Shown: in pieces, positions 28,751 to 37,441 of the stretch
Layout: each line of letters begins with the position of its first letter
Position numbering within the stretch: the stretch's first letter is position 1
Assembly (NCBI RefSeq): GCF_036687315.1
Contig: NZ_CP144683.1
Coordinates: 2,116,001 to 2,180,000 of the forward strand
Origin: Sphingopyxis sp. TUF1
GTDB taxonomy: Bacteria; Pseudomonadota; Alphaproteobacteria; Sphingomonadales; Sphingomonadaceae
DNA: 64,000 nucleotides
Direction of reading: 5' to 3'
Notes under the pieces: generated by a model
The model's input: the letters and a program-made list of their open reading frames with translations, nothing else
What the model was told of the DNA's origin: nothing
Database searches by the model: none
Made by a program: the position numbers and the translations under genes

Positions 28751-29836
28751 ATGTCCGCTCCCGCCTTTGCCCGTCTGCCGCATCCCAATCCCGTGGCCGA
28801 CGACGTACGCGCGGCAGCGATTGCCGATCCGGTTTTCGGGCGCGTCTTCACCGACCATATGGTGTCGATCCGCTATACCGAGGGGCAGGGCTGGCACGAT
28901 GCGCAAGTGATGCCGCGGGGGCCGCTGACGCTCGATCCGGCGACCGCGGTGCTGCATTATGCACAGGAAATCTTTGAGGGGCTGAAGGCCTATCGGCTCG
29001 ACGACGGGTCGATGGCGCTGTTCCGCGTCGATGCCAACGCCGCGCGCTTCAACGCTAGCGCACGCCGCATGGCGATGCCCGAAATGCCCGAGGACATGTT
29101 CGTCGCCGCGGTGAAGGAAGCCGTCGCCGCCGACGCTGGCTGGTTCCCCCCGGTCGATGGCGGTGCGCTCTATCTTCGCCCCTTCATGTTCGCGAGCGAG
29201 GTGTTTCTTGGGGTCAAGCCCGCGGCGGAATATCGCTTTCTTGTCATCACCTCGCCGGTCGGCAATTATTTCAAGTCGGGCGCACCGGCGATCTCGCTCT
29301 GGGTGTCGGAGGATTATACCCGCGCCGCGCCCGGCGGCACCGGCGCCGCGAAATGCGGCGGCAATTATGCCTCAAGCCTGGTTGCGCAGCGGGAGGCGAT
29401 CGCCAAGGGGCACGACCAGGTCGTCTTCCTCGACGCCGCCGAGCATCGCTGGATCGAGGAACTGGGCGGCATGAACATGTTCTTCGTTTTTGACGACGGC
29501 AGCCTCGTCACCCCGCCGCTGACCGGCACGATCCTGCCCGGCATCACCCGCGACGCGATCATCACGCTGGCCCGCGACGCCGGCCTGGCGGTGCGCGAAG
29601 AGCCCTATGCGATCGACCAGTGGCAGGCCGATGCCGAAAGCGGCCGCCTCACCGAAAGCTTTGCCTGCGGCACCGCGGCGGTGGTCACCCCCGTGGGCAA
29701 GGTGACGCGCGGCGACTCAAGCTTTGCCATCGGCGCGGGCGGCCCCGGACAGGTCACCGAAATGCTCAAGGGCAAGCTCGTCGACATCCAGCGCGGCCGC
29801 GCCGCCGACCCCCATGGCTGGGTCACCCGGATCTGA
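28751..29836 (+). CDS. ilvE: Branched-chain amino acid aminotransferase
   Basis: A 361-residue fold-type IV PLP enzyme, of the longer bacterial/mitochondrial BCAT class. Signals are GPLTLDPATAVLHYAQEIFE, EGLKAYRLDDGSMALFR, the PLP-site TGAAKCGGNYASSL in which the K is the Schiff-base lysine, FLDAAEHRWIEELGGMNMFF and the PLP-phosphate loop PLTGTILPGITRD, then FACGTAAVVTPVG near the end. It interconverts Leu, Ile and Val with their 2-oxo acids. The ATG at 28751 has a poor Shine-Dalgarno, but the sequence upstream is not family-like. Monocistronic, followed by a tRNA gene. Confidence 0.95.
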   Translation: MSAPAFARLPHPNPVADDVRAAAIADPVFGRVFTDHMVSIRYTEGQGWHDAQVMPRGPLTLDPATAVLHYAQEIFEGLKAYRLDDGSMALFRVDANAARFNASARRMAMPEMPEDMFVAAVKEAVAADAGWFPPVDGGALYLRPFMFASEVFLGVKPAAEYRFLVITSPVGNYFKSGAPAISLWVSEDYTRAAPGGTGAAKCGGNYASSLVAQREAIAKGHDQVVFLDAAEHRWIEELGGMNMFFVFDDGSLVTPPLTGTILPGITRDAIITLARDAGLAVREEPYAIDQWQADAESGRLTESFACGTAAVVTPVGKVTRGDSSFAIGAGGPGQVTEMLKGKLVDIQRGRAADPHGWVTRI

Positions 29837-29892
29837 CGCGCACGCCTTGCCATTGATGGCACGGACGCTATAGACGCGCTCGCACCGGCCGT

Positions 29893-29967
29893 TGGGGCGT
29901 AGCCAAGCGGTAAGGCAGCGGTTTTTGGTACCGCCATGCGCAGGTTCGAATCCTGCCGCCCCAGCCA
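29893..29967 (+). tRNA. tRNA-Gln (anticodon TTG)
   Basis: Acceptor arm TGGGGCG / CGCCCCA with encoded CCA end at 29965-29967, D arm with AAGCGGTAAGGC, anticodon arm GCGGT-TTTTGGT-ACCGC giving anticodon TTG, and T arm CAGGTTCGAATCCTG. Overall it matches bacterial tRNA-Gln; base 37 is G. It is on the same strand as ilvE and convergent with trxB. Confidence 0.97.
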
Positions 29968-29993
29968 GCCGGAGCGTCTATCCTTCGTCGCGC

Positions 29994-30959
29994 CTAAGCT
30001 TCGACCAATGCGTGATATTCGGCTTCGGCGAGGAAGCGTTCGGCGTCGAGGGCGGCCATGCATCCCATGCCGGCGGCGGTGACGGCCTGCCGGTACAGCT
30101 TGTCGGTGACGTCACCCGCGGCGAACACGCCGGGGATCGCGGTCAGCGACGTGCCGGGCGTCACCTGAAGATAGCCATCGTCGTCGAGCGGCAGCTTGCC
30201 CCTGAACAATTCGGTTGCGGGGCTGTGGCCGATCGCGACGAAGCCGCCATCGGTCGGCTCGTGGCTCGCGGCGCCAGTGACGGTGTCGATCAGGTCGACG
30301 CCGACGAGACCCGACACGCCCTCGCCCGCGACGAAGCGTTCGACCTGCTTGTTCCACAGCACCTTGATCTTCGGATTGGCGAACAGGCGGTCCTGCAGGA
30401 TCTTTTCGGCGCGCAGCGAATCGCGGCGATGGATCAGCGTCACATCGTCGCTGTGGTTGGTAAGGTACAGCGCCTCCTCGACCGCGGTATTGCCGCCGCC
30501 GATGACGACGACCTTCTTGCCGCGATAGAAAAAGCCGTCGCACGTCGCACAGGCCGACACGCCCTTGCCGCCGAGTTCCTGCTCGCCGGGAACGCCGAGC
30601 CATTTCGCCTGCGCACCGGTGGCGATGACGAGCGTTTCGGCGAGATAGACGTCGCCGCCGTCGCCGGTCAGGCGGAACGGCCGCTCCGACAGGTCGACGT
30701 CGACGATCGTGTCCCAGATCATCGACGTGCCGACATGCACCGCCTGCGCCGTCATCTGTTCCATCAGCCAGGGCCCCTGGATCACCTCGGCGAAACCCGG
30801 GTAGTTTTCGACATCGGTGGTGATCGTCAGCTGCCCGCCCGGTTGCAGCCCCTGCACGACGATCGGCATCATGCCAGCGCGCGCGGCATAAATGGCGGCC
30901 GACAGCCCCGCAGGGCCGGACCCCAGAATGAGCATCTTCGTGTGGTGGGTGGCGGGCAT
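29994..30959 (-). CDS. trxB: Thioredoxin reductase
   Basis: A 321-residue low-molecular-weight flavoprotein that reduces thioredoxin with NADPH. FAD-binding LILGSGPAGLSAAIYAARAG (residues about 10-29), TTDVENYPGF, the redox centre SACATCDGFFYRGK with C137 and C140, NADPH-binding VVVIGGGNTAVEEALYL with IHRRDSLRAEK, and the final GVFAAGDVTDKLYRQAVTAA are all present. ATG 30959 was chosen because the upstream in-frame extension runs into the family 2 repeat. It converges on the tRNA gene. Confidence 0.97.
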   Translation of the reverse strand: MPATHHTKMLILGSGPAGLSAAIYAARAGMMPIVVQGLQPGGQLTITTDVENYPGFAEVIQGPWLMEQMTAQAVHVGTSMIWDTIVDVDLSERPFRLTGDGGDVYLAETLVIATGAQAKWLGVPGEQELGGKGVSACATCDGFFYRGKKVVVIGGGNTAVEEALYLTNHSDDVTLIHRRDSLRAEKILQDRLFANPKIKVLWNKQVERFVAGEGVSGLVGVDLIDTVTGAASHEPTDGGFVAIGHSPATELFRGKLPLDDDGYLQVTPGTSLTAIPGVFAAGDVTDKLYRQAVTAAGMGCMAALDAERFLAEAEYHALVEA

Positions 30960-31008
30960 GACGATCCTGTTTCTGTGCGAATGACGGCGATTGCGATACC
31001 CCCCATAT

Positions 31009-31090
31009 CCGTTCGCATCGAGCGAAGTCGAGATGCCGCAAAGGACGGCGCCATAACGATGGGTGTCTCGACTTCGCTCGACACGAACGG
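31009..31090. repeat. Palindromic repeat, family 2 (copy 3)
   Basis: CCGTTCGCATCGAGCGAAGT with complement ending CTCGACACGAACGG. It lies between the divergent trxB and methyltransferase genes, where the promoters must be, unlike the other copies that sit at gene ends. Confidence 0.85.
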
Positions 31091-31176
31091 GAAGAAAGGA
31101 ATCGCGGCAGGCACAAATGGGAGTTGTAACGCGCGCTGGCAAGGGACAGGCTGCGCGCCAGGAGGGAGAGACGGCG

Positions 31177-31803
31177 ATGGCAAGCTGGTGGGAGAGGCAC
31201 GGCGTCCCGCGCCTGATCAAATGCGCCTGTTCGCAGGGGCAGATCATGAAGCTGAGGAGCCGGGTGGTGCCGTATGCGCGCGGGCATGTGCTCGAACTGG
31301 GCTGTGGCGGCGGGATCAACATGGAGTTTTACCGTCCGGAACAGGTCGAAAGCTTCACCGGGCTCGACCCTTCGCCCGAATTGCTGGCGATGAGCCGCGC
31401 GGCAGCTGCGGATCGCGGGATGGCGGCCGACATCCGCGGCGGCGTCGGCGAGGCGATGCCGTTCGAGAGCGGACAGTTCGATACCGTCGTCACCACCTTC
31501 ACCCTTTGCTCGGTTGCCGATCAGGCCGCGGTGCTCGCCGAAATCCGCCGCGTGCTGAAACCCGGCGGGACTGCGCTGTTCCTCGAACATGGCGGTGCGC
31601 CCGATGCCGGGGTTGCGAAATGGCAGCGGCGGATCGAGCCGGTGTGGAAACGCATCGGCGGCAATTGCCACCTGACGCGCCCGATCAGCGACGCCTATGC
31701 CGCGGCGGGCTTTGCGGTCGAACGGCAGGGCGCCGCCTATATGCCAAAAACGCCGCGGCCGTTCGGCTGGGTCGAATATGGCGCGGCACGGGTTGCGGGC
31801 TGA
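31177..31803 (+). CDS. Class I SAM-dependent methyltransferase
   Basis: A 208-residue protein of the UbiE/Methyltransf_11 type. Motif I is VLELGCGGGINMEF (residues about 39-52), followed by SFTGLDPSPELLAMS (acidic residue binding the ribose), DIRGGVGEAMPFESGQFDTV and the post-motif LKPGGTALFLEHG. The start region MASWWERHGVPRLIKCACSQ has two cysteines and resembles family members that methylate small molecules or lipids. GGAGGG precedes the ATG. Substrate unknown. Divergent from trxB, convergent with trhO with 4 bp between the two ends. Confidence 0.85.
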   Translation: MASWWERHGVPRLIKCACSQGQIMKLRSRVVPYARGHVLELGCGGGINMEFYRPEQVESFTGLDPSPELLAMSRAAAADRGMAADIRGGVGEAMPFESGQFDTVVTTFTLCSVADQAAVLAEIRRVLKPGGTALFLEHGGAPDAGVAKWQRRIEPVWKRIGGNCHLTRPISDAYAAAGFAVERQGAAYMPKTPRPFGWVEYGAARVAG

Positions 31804-31807
31804 CGGT

Positions 31808-32536
31808 TCAACTTTTCTCCCCGACCTCTACCAAACCGTGCCCGACGCTCACCCGCTCGTCGAAGACGAAGCAGCTGCCGTGCCAGCGGCTTTCGGACGC
31901 CGGCACCTGTTCGAGATAGGCGAGAATGCCGCCTTTCAGGTGGACGACATCGTCGACGCCTTCGTGGCGCAGGAAGGCGGTCGATTTTTCGCAGCGGATG
32001 CCGCCGGTGCAGAACATCGCGATGCGCTTGCCCGCGAAGCGATCGGCATTGGCGCGCCACCAACCCGGAAAGTCGCCGAAGCTTCTGGTTTCGGGATCGA
32101 CCGCGCCCGCAAAGCTGCCATAGCCGACCTCGAAGGCGTTGCGCGTGTCGATGAGCACCGTGTCCGGATCGTCGACGAGCGCGTTCCAGTCGGCGGGGTC
32201 GATATAGGGCGCTGCATCGCGCGCCGGGTCGAGCCCCGGCACTTTCAGCGTCACGATTTCCTTTTTGAGCCGCACCTTAAGCCGCTGGAACGGCATCGCG
32301 GCGGCGGTCGAATATTTGACGTCGAGTGCGGCGCAGCCGGGGAGCGCGCGGATGTGATCGAGAACGGCGGCGATGCCGGTTTCGGTGCCCGCGATGGTGC
32401 CGTTGATCCCCTCGCGCGCGAGGAGCAGCGTGCCCTTGATGCCTTCGGCGGCGCAGCGGTCAAGCAGCGGCTGGCGCAGCAACGCAGGGTCGTCGAAGGC
32501 GGCAAAGCGGTAGAGGGCGGCGACGGTGAAGGTCAT
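31808..32536 (-). CDS. trhO: tRNA uridine(34) hydroxylase TrhO (rhodanese-domain)
   Basis: A 242-residue protein of the YceA/TrhO family, which makes 5-hydroxyuridine at position 34 of tRNAs with oxygen. The N-terminal domain shows [20 protein letters not shown] and [16 protein letters not shown], typical for the family, then [16 protein letters not shown] and the rhodanese part with [20 protein letters not shown] and active-site loop [12 protein letters not shown], whose Cys is essential. Length and order are normal. Single gene; the upstream side carries a family 3 repeat. Confidence 0.93.
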   Translation of the reverse strand: MTFTVAALYRFAAFDDPALLRQPLLDRCAAEGIKGTLLLAREGINGTIAGTETGIAAVLDHIRALPGCAALDVKYSTAAAMPFQRLKVRLKKEIVTLKVPGLDPARDAAPYIDPADWNALVDDPDTVLIDTRNAFEVGYGSFAGAVDPETRSFGDFPGWWRANADRFAGKRIAMFCTGGIRCEKSTAFLRHEGVDDVVHLKGGILAYLEQVPASESRWHGSCFVFDERVSVGHGLVEVGEKS

Positions 32537-32576
32537 GGCGGCGTCCCCTTAGACAAAAGCGCTGCCCAAGGGAATG

Positions 32577-32710
32577 ATCCTCCCTGTCGCGCAGCGATGG
32601 GGAGGGGGACCGCCCGAAGGATGGTGGAGGGGCCGCAACCTTGGCGCCATAGCCCCTCCGTCAGCGCTTCGCGCTGCCACCTCCCCATGGCCTTCGGCCA
32701 CAGGGAGGAT
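32577..32710. repeat. Palindromic repeat, family 3 (copy 1)
   Basis: ATCCTCCCTGTCGCGCAGCG at left and the complementary CACAGGGAGGAT at right, with internal complementary blocks GGAGGGGGACCG...GGTGGAGGGGC and GCCCCTCC...CCACCTCCCC. The same 136-bp unit occurs at 39691-39826. Its core GCGCTTCGCGCTGCCACCTC is identical in both copies. Confidence 0.87.
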
Positions 32711-32716
32711 ACCGGC

Positions 32717-34717
32717 CTATCTGAACGGATCGCTTTGCGCCGTGGCATAATGCGCCATCGCCATCGTGGTCCATTGCGCGTTGACGCGGATGCAGCTGGG
32801 GAAGACGCTGGCGTCGGTGACGAGGACGTTGGTCGTGCCGTGGACGCGGCAATCCAGGTCGACGATGCCGTGCTGGGGGTCTTCGTTCATCGCATTGCCG
32901 CCGTGGGGGTGGCTGCTCGACAGGGTGACATCATCCTGCTCGCGGATCGCGGCGTCGAAAAAGGCGTCGATGTCCATGTCGGGCCTCACCGTCTGGCCCT
33001 TTGCGAGCGCGGGATAGCATTCGAGCGCGCCCGCGGCGAAATGCACCTTGGTCAGCGTCGCCATTGCGCGGCGGAGCAGCGGCAGATCGTCGCTGGTATC
33101 GAGGCGGAATTTGAGCTTGCCGTCGACGATCTGCCCGCGCCGGTCGGCGGGAAACAGGATGCCCGCCGAATGGACGCGGCCATAATTGCGCATCCGGTCG
33201 GCATGGTCTGCGAACCAGCCGGGCATAAGCGAGGCCATCGACATCGGCGGTTGAAAATGGCTTTCGAGCAGAAAGTCGCCGCAATCGACATAGCTCGACA
33301 TCTGATCCTCGTCCCACGCATCGCCGCCGGTGCCCGGCGGCATCAGCGCGACGACGGGCGAGGCGACGTTGAGCGACACCTGATAGCCGGTATGGTCGAT
33401 GTCGCTGCGATCAAGCAGTTTGGATGAGGCAATCGTGCCCGCGGCGACGACGACGCCGACGCGCGCGCGGACAAGGCGCTTCGATCCATCGGGCAAGGTG
33501 AGCCGCACCGCCTCGGCCTCGCGCCGACCGTCGATCGCGGTCTGCCACAGGATCTGATCGACCTTGGCGCCGGGCAGGATGCGTGCGCCATGGTCGCGGC
33601 ACGCCGCCGGCAGATAGGTCTGCGCGACGCCCATGCGGCGGCCATAAACGCAGCCCGAATTGCAATAGCCGCAATAGGCGCAGGCATTGGGCGTATTCGG
33701 CGGCCCGAAATTCTTGTCGAACCAGTCGGCGACCGCGCGCTTGTCGCTGGGATCGGACGAGGCATCGGCATAGGCGTGCCATCCGTTGATGAGGTGCGGG
33801 CCGTTGTGGCGCCCGCTGCGCGGTTCGATGCGCGCGATGCCGAGCATCGCCTGCACCGCGTCATAGCTGGCGTGAAAGGCCGCGGGGTCGATCGGCGCAC
33901 CGATCTGTGCCCATTTGGCGAGAACGTCGGCTGCGTCGGGGTGGGTGCGGCCGGGTTCGTTCACACGCAAACATATGCCATTGTTGATCGTCGACGATCC
34001 GCCGACGCAGCGCCCCTGAAAGACGACGAAATCGCGGTTGGTCGTCGTCTGCACCGCGCCATGTTTGTAAAGCTTCGCGATCATGTCGAGCTCGTGGTGG
34101 GTGATCGCATGGCTGGGATAGAAAGGCCCCGCCTCGACGATCAGCACCTTATAGCCCTGCGCCGCGATATTATAGGCGGCGACCGCGCCGCCCGCGCCCG
34201 AGCCGACGACGATCACGTCATATTCGTCCCCGACGCTGTCGGCGGTCAATATATGCGCGGGATCGATCTCGCGGCCCTGAACAGGCGTGATCGGGACGTC
34301 ACCCGGCCCGCGCGCGCGGAATTTGGGGAGCGCGAAGCCGATCTGGCGGTGGACGGGGTTCGCAACATTGTCATCCTGATCGCCGGGCAGCCAATGACCG
34401 TAATAGCAGGCATAGACGATGCCGCGCAGTCGCCCCATGTCCTGGAACAGGTCGAGGCGGCTGTCGCGCATCCGGTCGGCAATCCGCTCGACGCGCGTCG
34501 CAACATCGGTTTCGGCGAACATCGGGCCGAGCGCGATTTCGGTAAGGGTGAGCGAGACGCGCATCTCATCCAGCTTGGTCCCCCCGACCTTGCCGAACAG
34601 GTCGGCGATATTGGCGACGACCTGATCGGCCGAAATCGCCATCGCCGCGCCGTCGAACAGGGCCTCGGTGATCGCCTTCAGAAATTTGAGCTGCCCCGAA
34701 TTGAACGGTCCCGTCAT
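32717..34717 (-). CDS. GMC family oxidoreductase
   Basis: A 666-residue flavoprotein. An N-terminal about 180-residue extension resembles the gluconate-dehydrogenase subunit-3-like domain (TEIALGPMF). FAD-binding DVIVVGSGAGGAVAAYNIAA (about 175-195) is followed by RCVGGSSTINNGICLRV, the GMC signature with the flavin phosphate loop. CAYCGYCNSGC is a Cys-rich segment seen in membrane-bound and cholesterol-oxidase-like members. The end SSSHPHGGNAM and NVLVTDASVFPSC contain the catalytic His and the FAD pyrophosphate Asp. Substrate is probably an alcohol or sterol; not determinable. The start ATG 34717 is used; ATG 34732 adds five residues. It is on the same strand as the DJ-1-like gene upstream. 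Confidence 0.88.
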   Translation of the reverse strand: MTGPFNSGQLKFLKAITEALFDGAAMAISADQVVANIADLFGKVGGTKLDEMRVSLTLTEIALGPMFAETDVATRVERIADRMRDSRLDLFQDMGRLRGIVYACYYGHWLPGDQDDNVANPVHRQIGFALPKFRARGPGDVPITPVQGREIDPAHILTADSVGDEYDVIVVGSGAGGAVAAYNIAAQGYKVLIVEAGPFYPSHAITHHELDMIAKLYKHGAVQTTTNRDFVVFQGRCVGGSSTINNGICLRVNEPGRTHPDAADVLAKWAQIGAPIDPAAFHASYDAVQAMLGIARIEPRSGRHNGPHLINGWHAYADASSDPSDKRAVADWFDKNFGPPNTPNACAYCGYCNSGCVYGRRMGVAQTYLPAACRDHGARILPGAKVDQILWQTAIDGRREAEAVRLTLPDGSKRLVRARVGVVVAAGTIASSKLLDRSDIDHTGYQVSLNVASPVVALMPPGTGGDAWDEDQMSSYVDCGDFLLESHFQPPMSMASLMPGWFADHADRMRNYGRVHSAGILFPADRRGQIVDGKLKFRLDTSDDLPLLRRAMATLTKVHFAAGALECYPALAKGQTVRPDMDIDAFFDAAIREQDDVTLSSSHPHGGNAMNEDPQHGIVDLDCRVHGTTNVLVTDASVFPSCIRVNAQWTTMAMAHYATAQSDPFR

Positions 34718-34826
34718 CGTTCTTGCCCCCATCTTCCCGGCTATGCAGATGGAGGGTTATAGCGCGCGAAGGCAAGAAATATTGTACGGGATCGCCACGC
34801 GATGCGCGGCGGTCGGCGCGAAGCCG

Positions 34827-35477
34827 CTACGCTCCGGCAGGCAGCATCTGTGCCGGCGCGGATGCCGCAGCCGCTTCGGCGGGAAGAAACGGACGCACTG
34901 CGGCCATCCCCTGCGCGACATAAGGCTCCTTTTCGCCCACCGGGGCGACATAGTGCAGGGCCGCTTCGGCCTCATCCGTTCCCGCCCGCCGCGCAATCAT
35001 CCATGCGGCCAGATATTGCGAGGCAAGGCAGCCGCCCGCCGTCGCGACATTGCCGTGGGCGACGAAGGGCGCATCGAGCACGTCGATCCCCGCCTCAATC
35101 ACCCATGGCTTGGTGATGAGGTCGGTGCAGGCAGGCAGATCGCCGATCAACCCCAGCTTGGCGAGCAGCAAGGTTCCCGAACATTGCGCGCCGATCAGCT
35201 GGCGTTCGGGGTCGAGCCGGATGCGCGCGAGGAGGTCGGCATCGGCGGCATGGTCGCGCGTGCGCATCCCGCTGCCGATGATCACCGCATCGGCCTCTCG
35301 GACGAACTCCAGCGGCTTTTGCCGTTCGACCGTCACGCCGTTCATCGACGTGACCCGCGGCGTCGGCGCGGTGATGTGTGCGGCCCAGCCCTGCGCGCGC
35401 AGCCGATTGAGGATCGCTGCGGCGACGAAGCTGTCCAGTTCATTGAAACCGTCGAGCGTCAAAACAGCGATCTGCAT
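34827..35477 (-). CDS. DJ-1/PfpI family protein
   Basis: A 216-residue protein with the DJ-1/GATase1-like fold. QIAVLTLDGFNELDSFVAAA, VIIGSGMRTRDH and nucleophile elbow IGAQCSGTLLLAKLGLIGD (Cys near residue 98) are in order, then TAGGCLASQYLAAW in the C-terminal part. An Ala/Pro-rich tail ends it. It is a paralogue in fold only of the protein at 10700. Members act as glyoxalase, hydratase or amidase-like enzymes; no further hint. Between it and the GMC gene lie 109 bp. Confidence 0.8.
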   Translation of the reverse strand: MQIAVLTLDGFNELDSFVAAAILNRLRAQGWAAHITAPTPRVTSMNGVTVERQKPLEFVREADAVIIGSGMRTRDHAADADLLARIRLDPERQLIGAQCSGTLLLAKLGLIGDLPACTDLITKPWVIEAGIDVLDAPFVAHGNVATAGGCLASQYLAAWMIARRAGTDEAEAALHYVAPVGEKEPYVAQGMAAVRPFLPAEAAAASAPAQMLPAGA

Positions 35478-35748
35478 CTTATCCTCCTGAACGAACCGAG
35501 GAGCGATCTATCACGCGAGGGCGATAAGGAAAACGCTTTTCAGATCAGCGCATTGCCAGTTGAGGATGCGGCACGGTCAGCGCCTTATTGTGCGGATGAT
35601 TTCGAAGAGGGAGGGAGCCTTTATCCCCCGCCCGCCGCGCTTGGCAGCCGCGACGGGGGATGAGGTTCGTTGTGCACAAAAGAACATTAAGGGAACAAAA
35701 TTCACTCGTCAACCCCCCGGCAGCGTTAATCTTTCGATCGGCCCGAGC
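35478..35748. other. Intergenic stretch without a recognised gene
   Basis: 271 bp before the palindrome in front of the SDR gene. Only short frames are present, with no ribosome binding site or family signature. It probably carries the promoters of the two divergent genes, but no convincing -35/-10 pair was identified. Confidence 0.5.
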
Positions 35749-35768
35749 GATTGACGTAAACGTCAATC
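35749..35768. promoter_or_regulatory. Perfect 20-bp palindrome GATTGACGT-AA-ACGTCAATC before SDR/ECH operon
   Basis: A perfect inverted repeat with 9-bp arms, 38 bp before the SDR start. Its left half contains TTGACG, which could double as a -35 box. ACGT-centred palindromes of this kind are typical operators of MerR-type (LiuR) or TetR/FadR-type regulators of acyl-CoA and branched-chain catabolism. No such regulator is next door, so the binding protein is unknown. Confidence 0.72.
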
Positions 35769-35805
35769 AGCGCCAAGGCCGGGCCAGCCAAGGAAAGGGA
35801 GACGC

Positions 35806-36582
35806 ATGTCCGAACAACCGAAATTCGATCTGACAGGGCGCGTGGCGCTGGTAACGGGGGCCTCGTCGGGGCTGGGTGCGGGTTTTGCGAAGGCGCTCGC
35901 CGCGGCAGGCGCCAAGGTGGTGCTCGCCGCGCGGCGCGCCGACAAGCTGGCCGAGCAAGTCGCGGCGATCGAGGCGGCGGGCGGGCAGGCGATCGCGGTC
36001 AGCATGGACGTCACCGACGAAGCGTCGACCAAGGCGGCCTATGACGCCGCCGAAGCAGCCTTTGGCACGGTCGACACGATCGTCGCCAACGCCGGGGTAG
36101 CGACCGAAAAAAATGCGATGGGCCTGTCGGTCGAGGATGTCGATTTCCTACTCGCCGCCAATGTCCGCGGCGTGTTCCTGACCGCAAACGAAGGCGCGAA
36201 GCGCCTCGACCAGGCCGGAAGCCGCGAGAAGCAGCATGGCCGCATCGTGCTGATCGGATCGATCACCGCGGAGAAAGTCTTTCCCGCCACCTCGGTCTAT
36301 GGCGCGACCAAGGCGGCGGTGCGCCATCTGGGCAAGGCGCTGGCGCGCGAATGGGCGCGGCGCGGGATTTGCGTCAATGTCATCCAGCCCGGCTATTTCG
36401 CGTCCGAAATGACCTCAGACCTGTTCGAAAGCGAAACCGGCGCGGCGATGGTGAAAAGCTTTCCGCGCCAGCGGATGCGCCCCGCAACCGACCTGCACGC
36501 GCCGTTGCTGTTGCTTTGCTCCGACGCCGCTGCGGGTATCACGGGGAGCGTCTTCACAATCGACGACGGGCAGACCTTGTGA
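35806..36582 (+). CDS. SDR family oxidoreductase
   Basis: A 258-residue classical short-chain dehydrogenase. NAD(P)-binding ALVTGASSGLGAGFAKALAA (residues about 11-30), AARRAD for cofactor selection with Arg residues that favour NADP, VANAGVA, and the catalytic tetrad with S (IGSITAEKVFPATS), Y (VYGATKAAV) and K (TKAAV) around residues 150-169, then VIQPGYFASEM. It ends in the usual ITGSVFTIDDGQT. The stop overlaps the next gene's GTG by 4 bp. With the neighbouring enoyl-CoA hydratase it likely takes part in acyl-CoA or alcohol catabolism. Start ATG 35806 follows AAGGGAGA. Confidence 0.93.
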   Translation: MSEQPKFDLTGRVALVTGASSGLGAGFAKALAAAGAKVVLAARRADKLAEQVAAIEAAGGQAIAVSMDVTDEASTKAAYDAAEAAFGTVDTIVANAGVATEKNAMGLSVEDVDFLLAANVRGVFLTANEGAKRLDQAGSREKQHGRIVLIGSITAEKVFPATSVYGATKAAVRHLGKALAREWARRGICVNVIQPGYFASEMTSDLFESETGAAMVKSFPRQRMRPATDLHAPLLLLCSDAAAGITGSVFTIDDGQTL

Positions 36583-37367
36583 GCGCGCTGCTGATCGAGG
36601 CGCGCGGTGCGGTCGAGATCGCGACACTCAATCGGCCCGAGCGGCTAAACGCGTTGAACGAGGCGCTGGTCGACGAACTCAACGCCTATTTCGGCGGGCT
36701 CGCCGAGCGCCCCGACGTGCGCGTCGTGATCCTGCGCGGTGCGGGACGCGGTTTCTGCGCGGGGCTGGACATTCAGGAGGATCGGTCGGGTGACGAAACG
36801 CCGGTGCTCCGCATGATGCGCACGCAGACGCGGATCGGCAATATCTATCGCAAGATGCGCGCCTGTCCGCAGCCGGTCATCGCGCTGGGGCACGGCGCCG
36901 CGTGCGGCGGCGGGTTGTCGCTGCTGCTCGCGTCGGACGTGCGCTATGCCGCGCCGTCGCTGCGCTGCAACGCCGCTTATATCCGCATCGGGCTGGGCGG
37001 GTGCGATATGGCGTCGAGCTATTTCCTGCCGCGGCTGGTGGGCGCGAGCCTGGCCGCCGAGATGATCCTCACCGGGCGCTTCGTCGACGCCGAGCGGGCG
37101 CTGCGCGCCGGGCTGGTCAGCGAGATTGTCGATGAAGCGGCGCTACTCGACCGCGGGCTGACGCTCGCCGACGAGATGCTGGCGACGAGTCCGCACGGGC
37201 TGCGCCTGTCCAAGCAGGCGCTGAACCTCAACATCGACGCGCCGAGTCTGGAAGCCGCGATGGCGATCGAGGACCGGCAGCAGGTGATCCTGTCGGCGAC
37301 AGAGGATCATAAGGAGGCGTTGTCCGCGTTTCTGGAGAAGCGCGCGCCCGAATATCGCGAGCGGTAA
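36579..37367 (+). CDS. Enoyl-CoA hydratase/isomerase family protein
   Basis: A 262-residue crotonase-fold protein. TLNRPERLNALNEALVDELN, VVILRGAGRGFCAGLDIQED (oxyanion hole from the GxCxG region) and ALGHGAACGGGLSLLLASD (second oxyanion-hole loop) are typical, followed by AAYIRIGLGGCDMASSYFL and LRLSKQALNLN. In the position where hydratases use two glutamates, the second region reads IGLGGCDMASSYFLP, i.e. no clear Glu, so it may be an isomerase or another crotonase. It is translationally coupled (GTGA) to the SDR gene. The substrate is an acyl-CoA of unknown type. Confidence 0.88.
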   Translation: MSALLIEARGAVEIATLNRPERLNALNEALVDELNAYFGGLAERPDVRVVILRGAGRGFCAGLDIQEDRSGDETPVLRMMRTQTRIGNIYRKMRACPQPVIALGHGAACGGGLSLLLASDVRYAAPSLRCNAAYIRIGLGGCDMASSYFLPRLVGASLAAEMILTGRFVDAERALRAGLVSEIVDEAALLDRGLTLADEMLATSPHGLRLSKQALNLNIDAPSLEAAMAIEDRQQVILSATEDHKEALSAFLEKRAPEYRER

Positions 37368-37393
37368 TGCCGCCGCGCGCGCCCCATTGACTC

Positions 37394-37420
37394 GCCATTA
37401 TATTGGCATAGTAAATGCCA
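37394..37420. promoter_or_regulatory. Candidate TetR operator before sulfatase gene 37442
   Basis: GCCATTATATTGG (37394-37406) is identical over 13 nt to part of the 45-bp palindrome at 41461-41505 upstream of the divergent TetR gene. Overlapping it, TGGCAT-N5-ATGCCA (37404-37420) forms an inverted repeat of its own. This lies 22 bp before the start codon, so a bound repressor would block transcription or initiation. Function is inferred. Confidence 0.65.
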
Positions 37421-37441
37421 TATCCCTTGGGGGTGGGAGTG

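Noticed and set aside
29892..31919. 675-codon plus-strand frame over trxB
   Set aside because: It overlaps a tRNA gene and is antisense to trxB; no domain was found.
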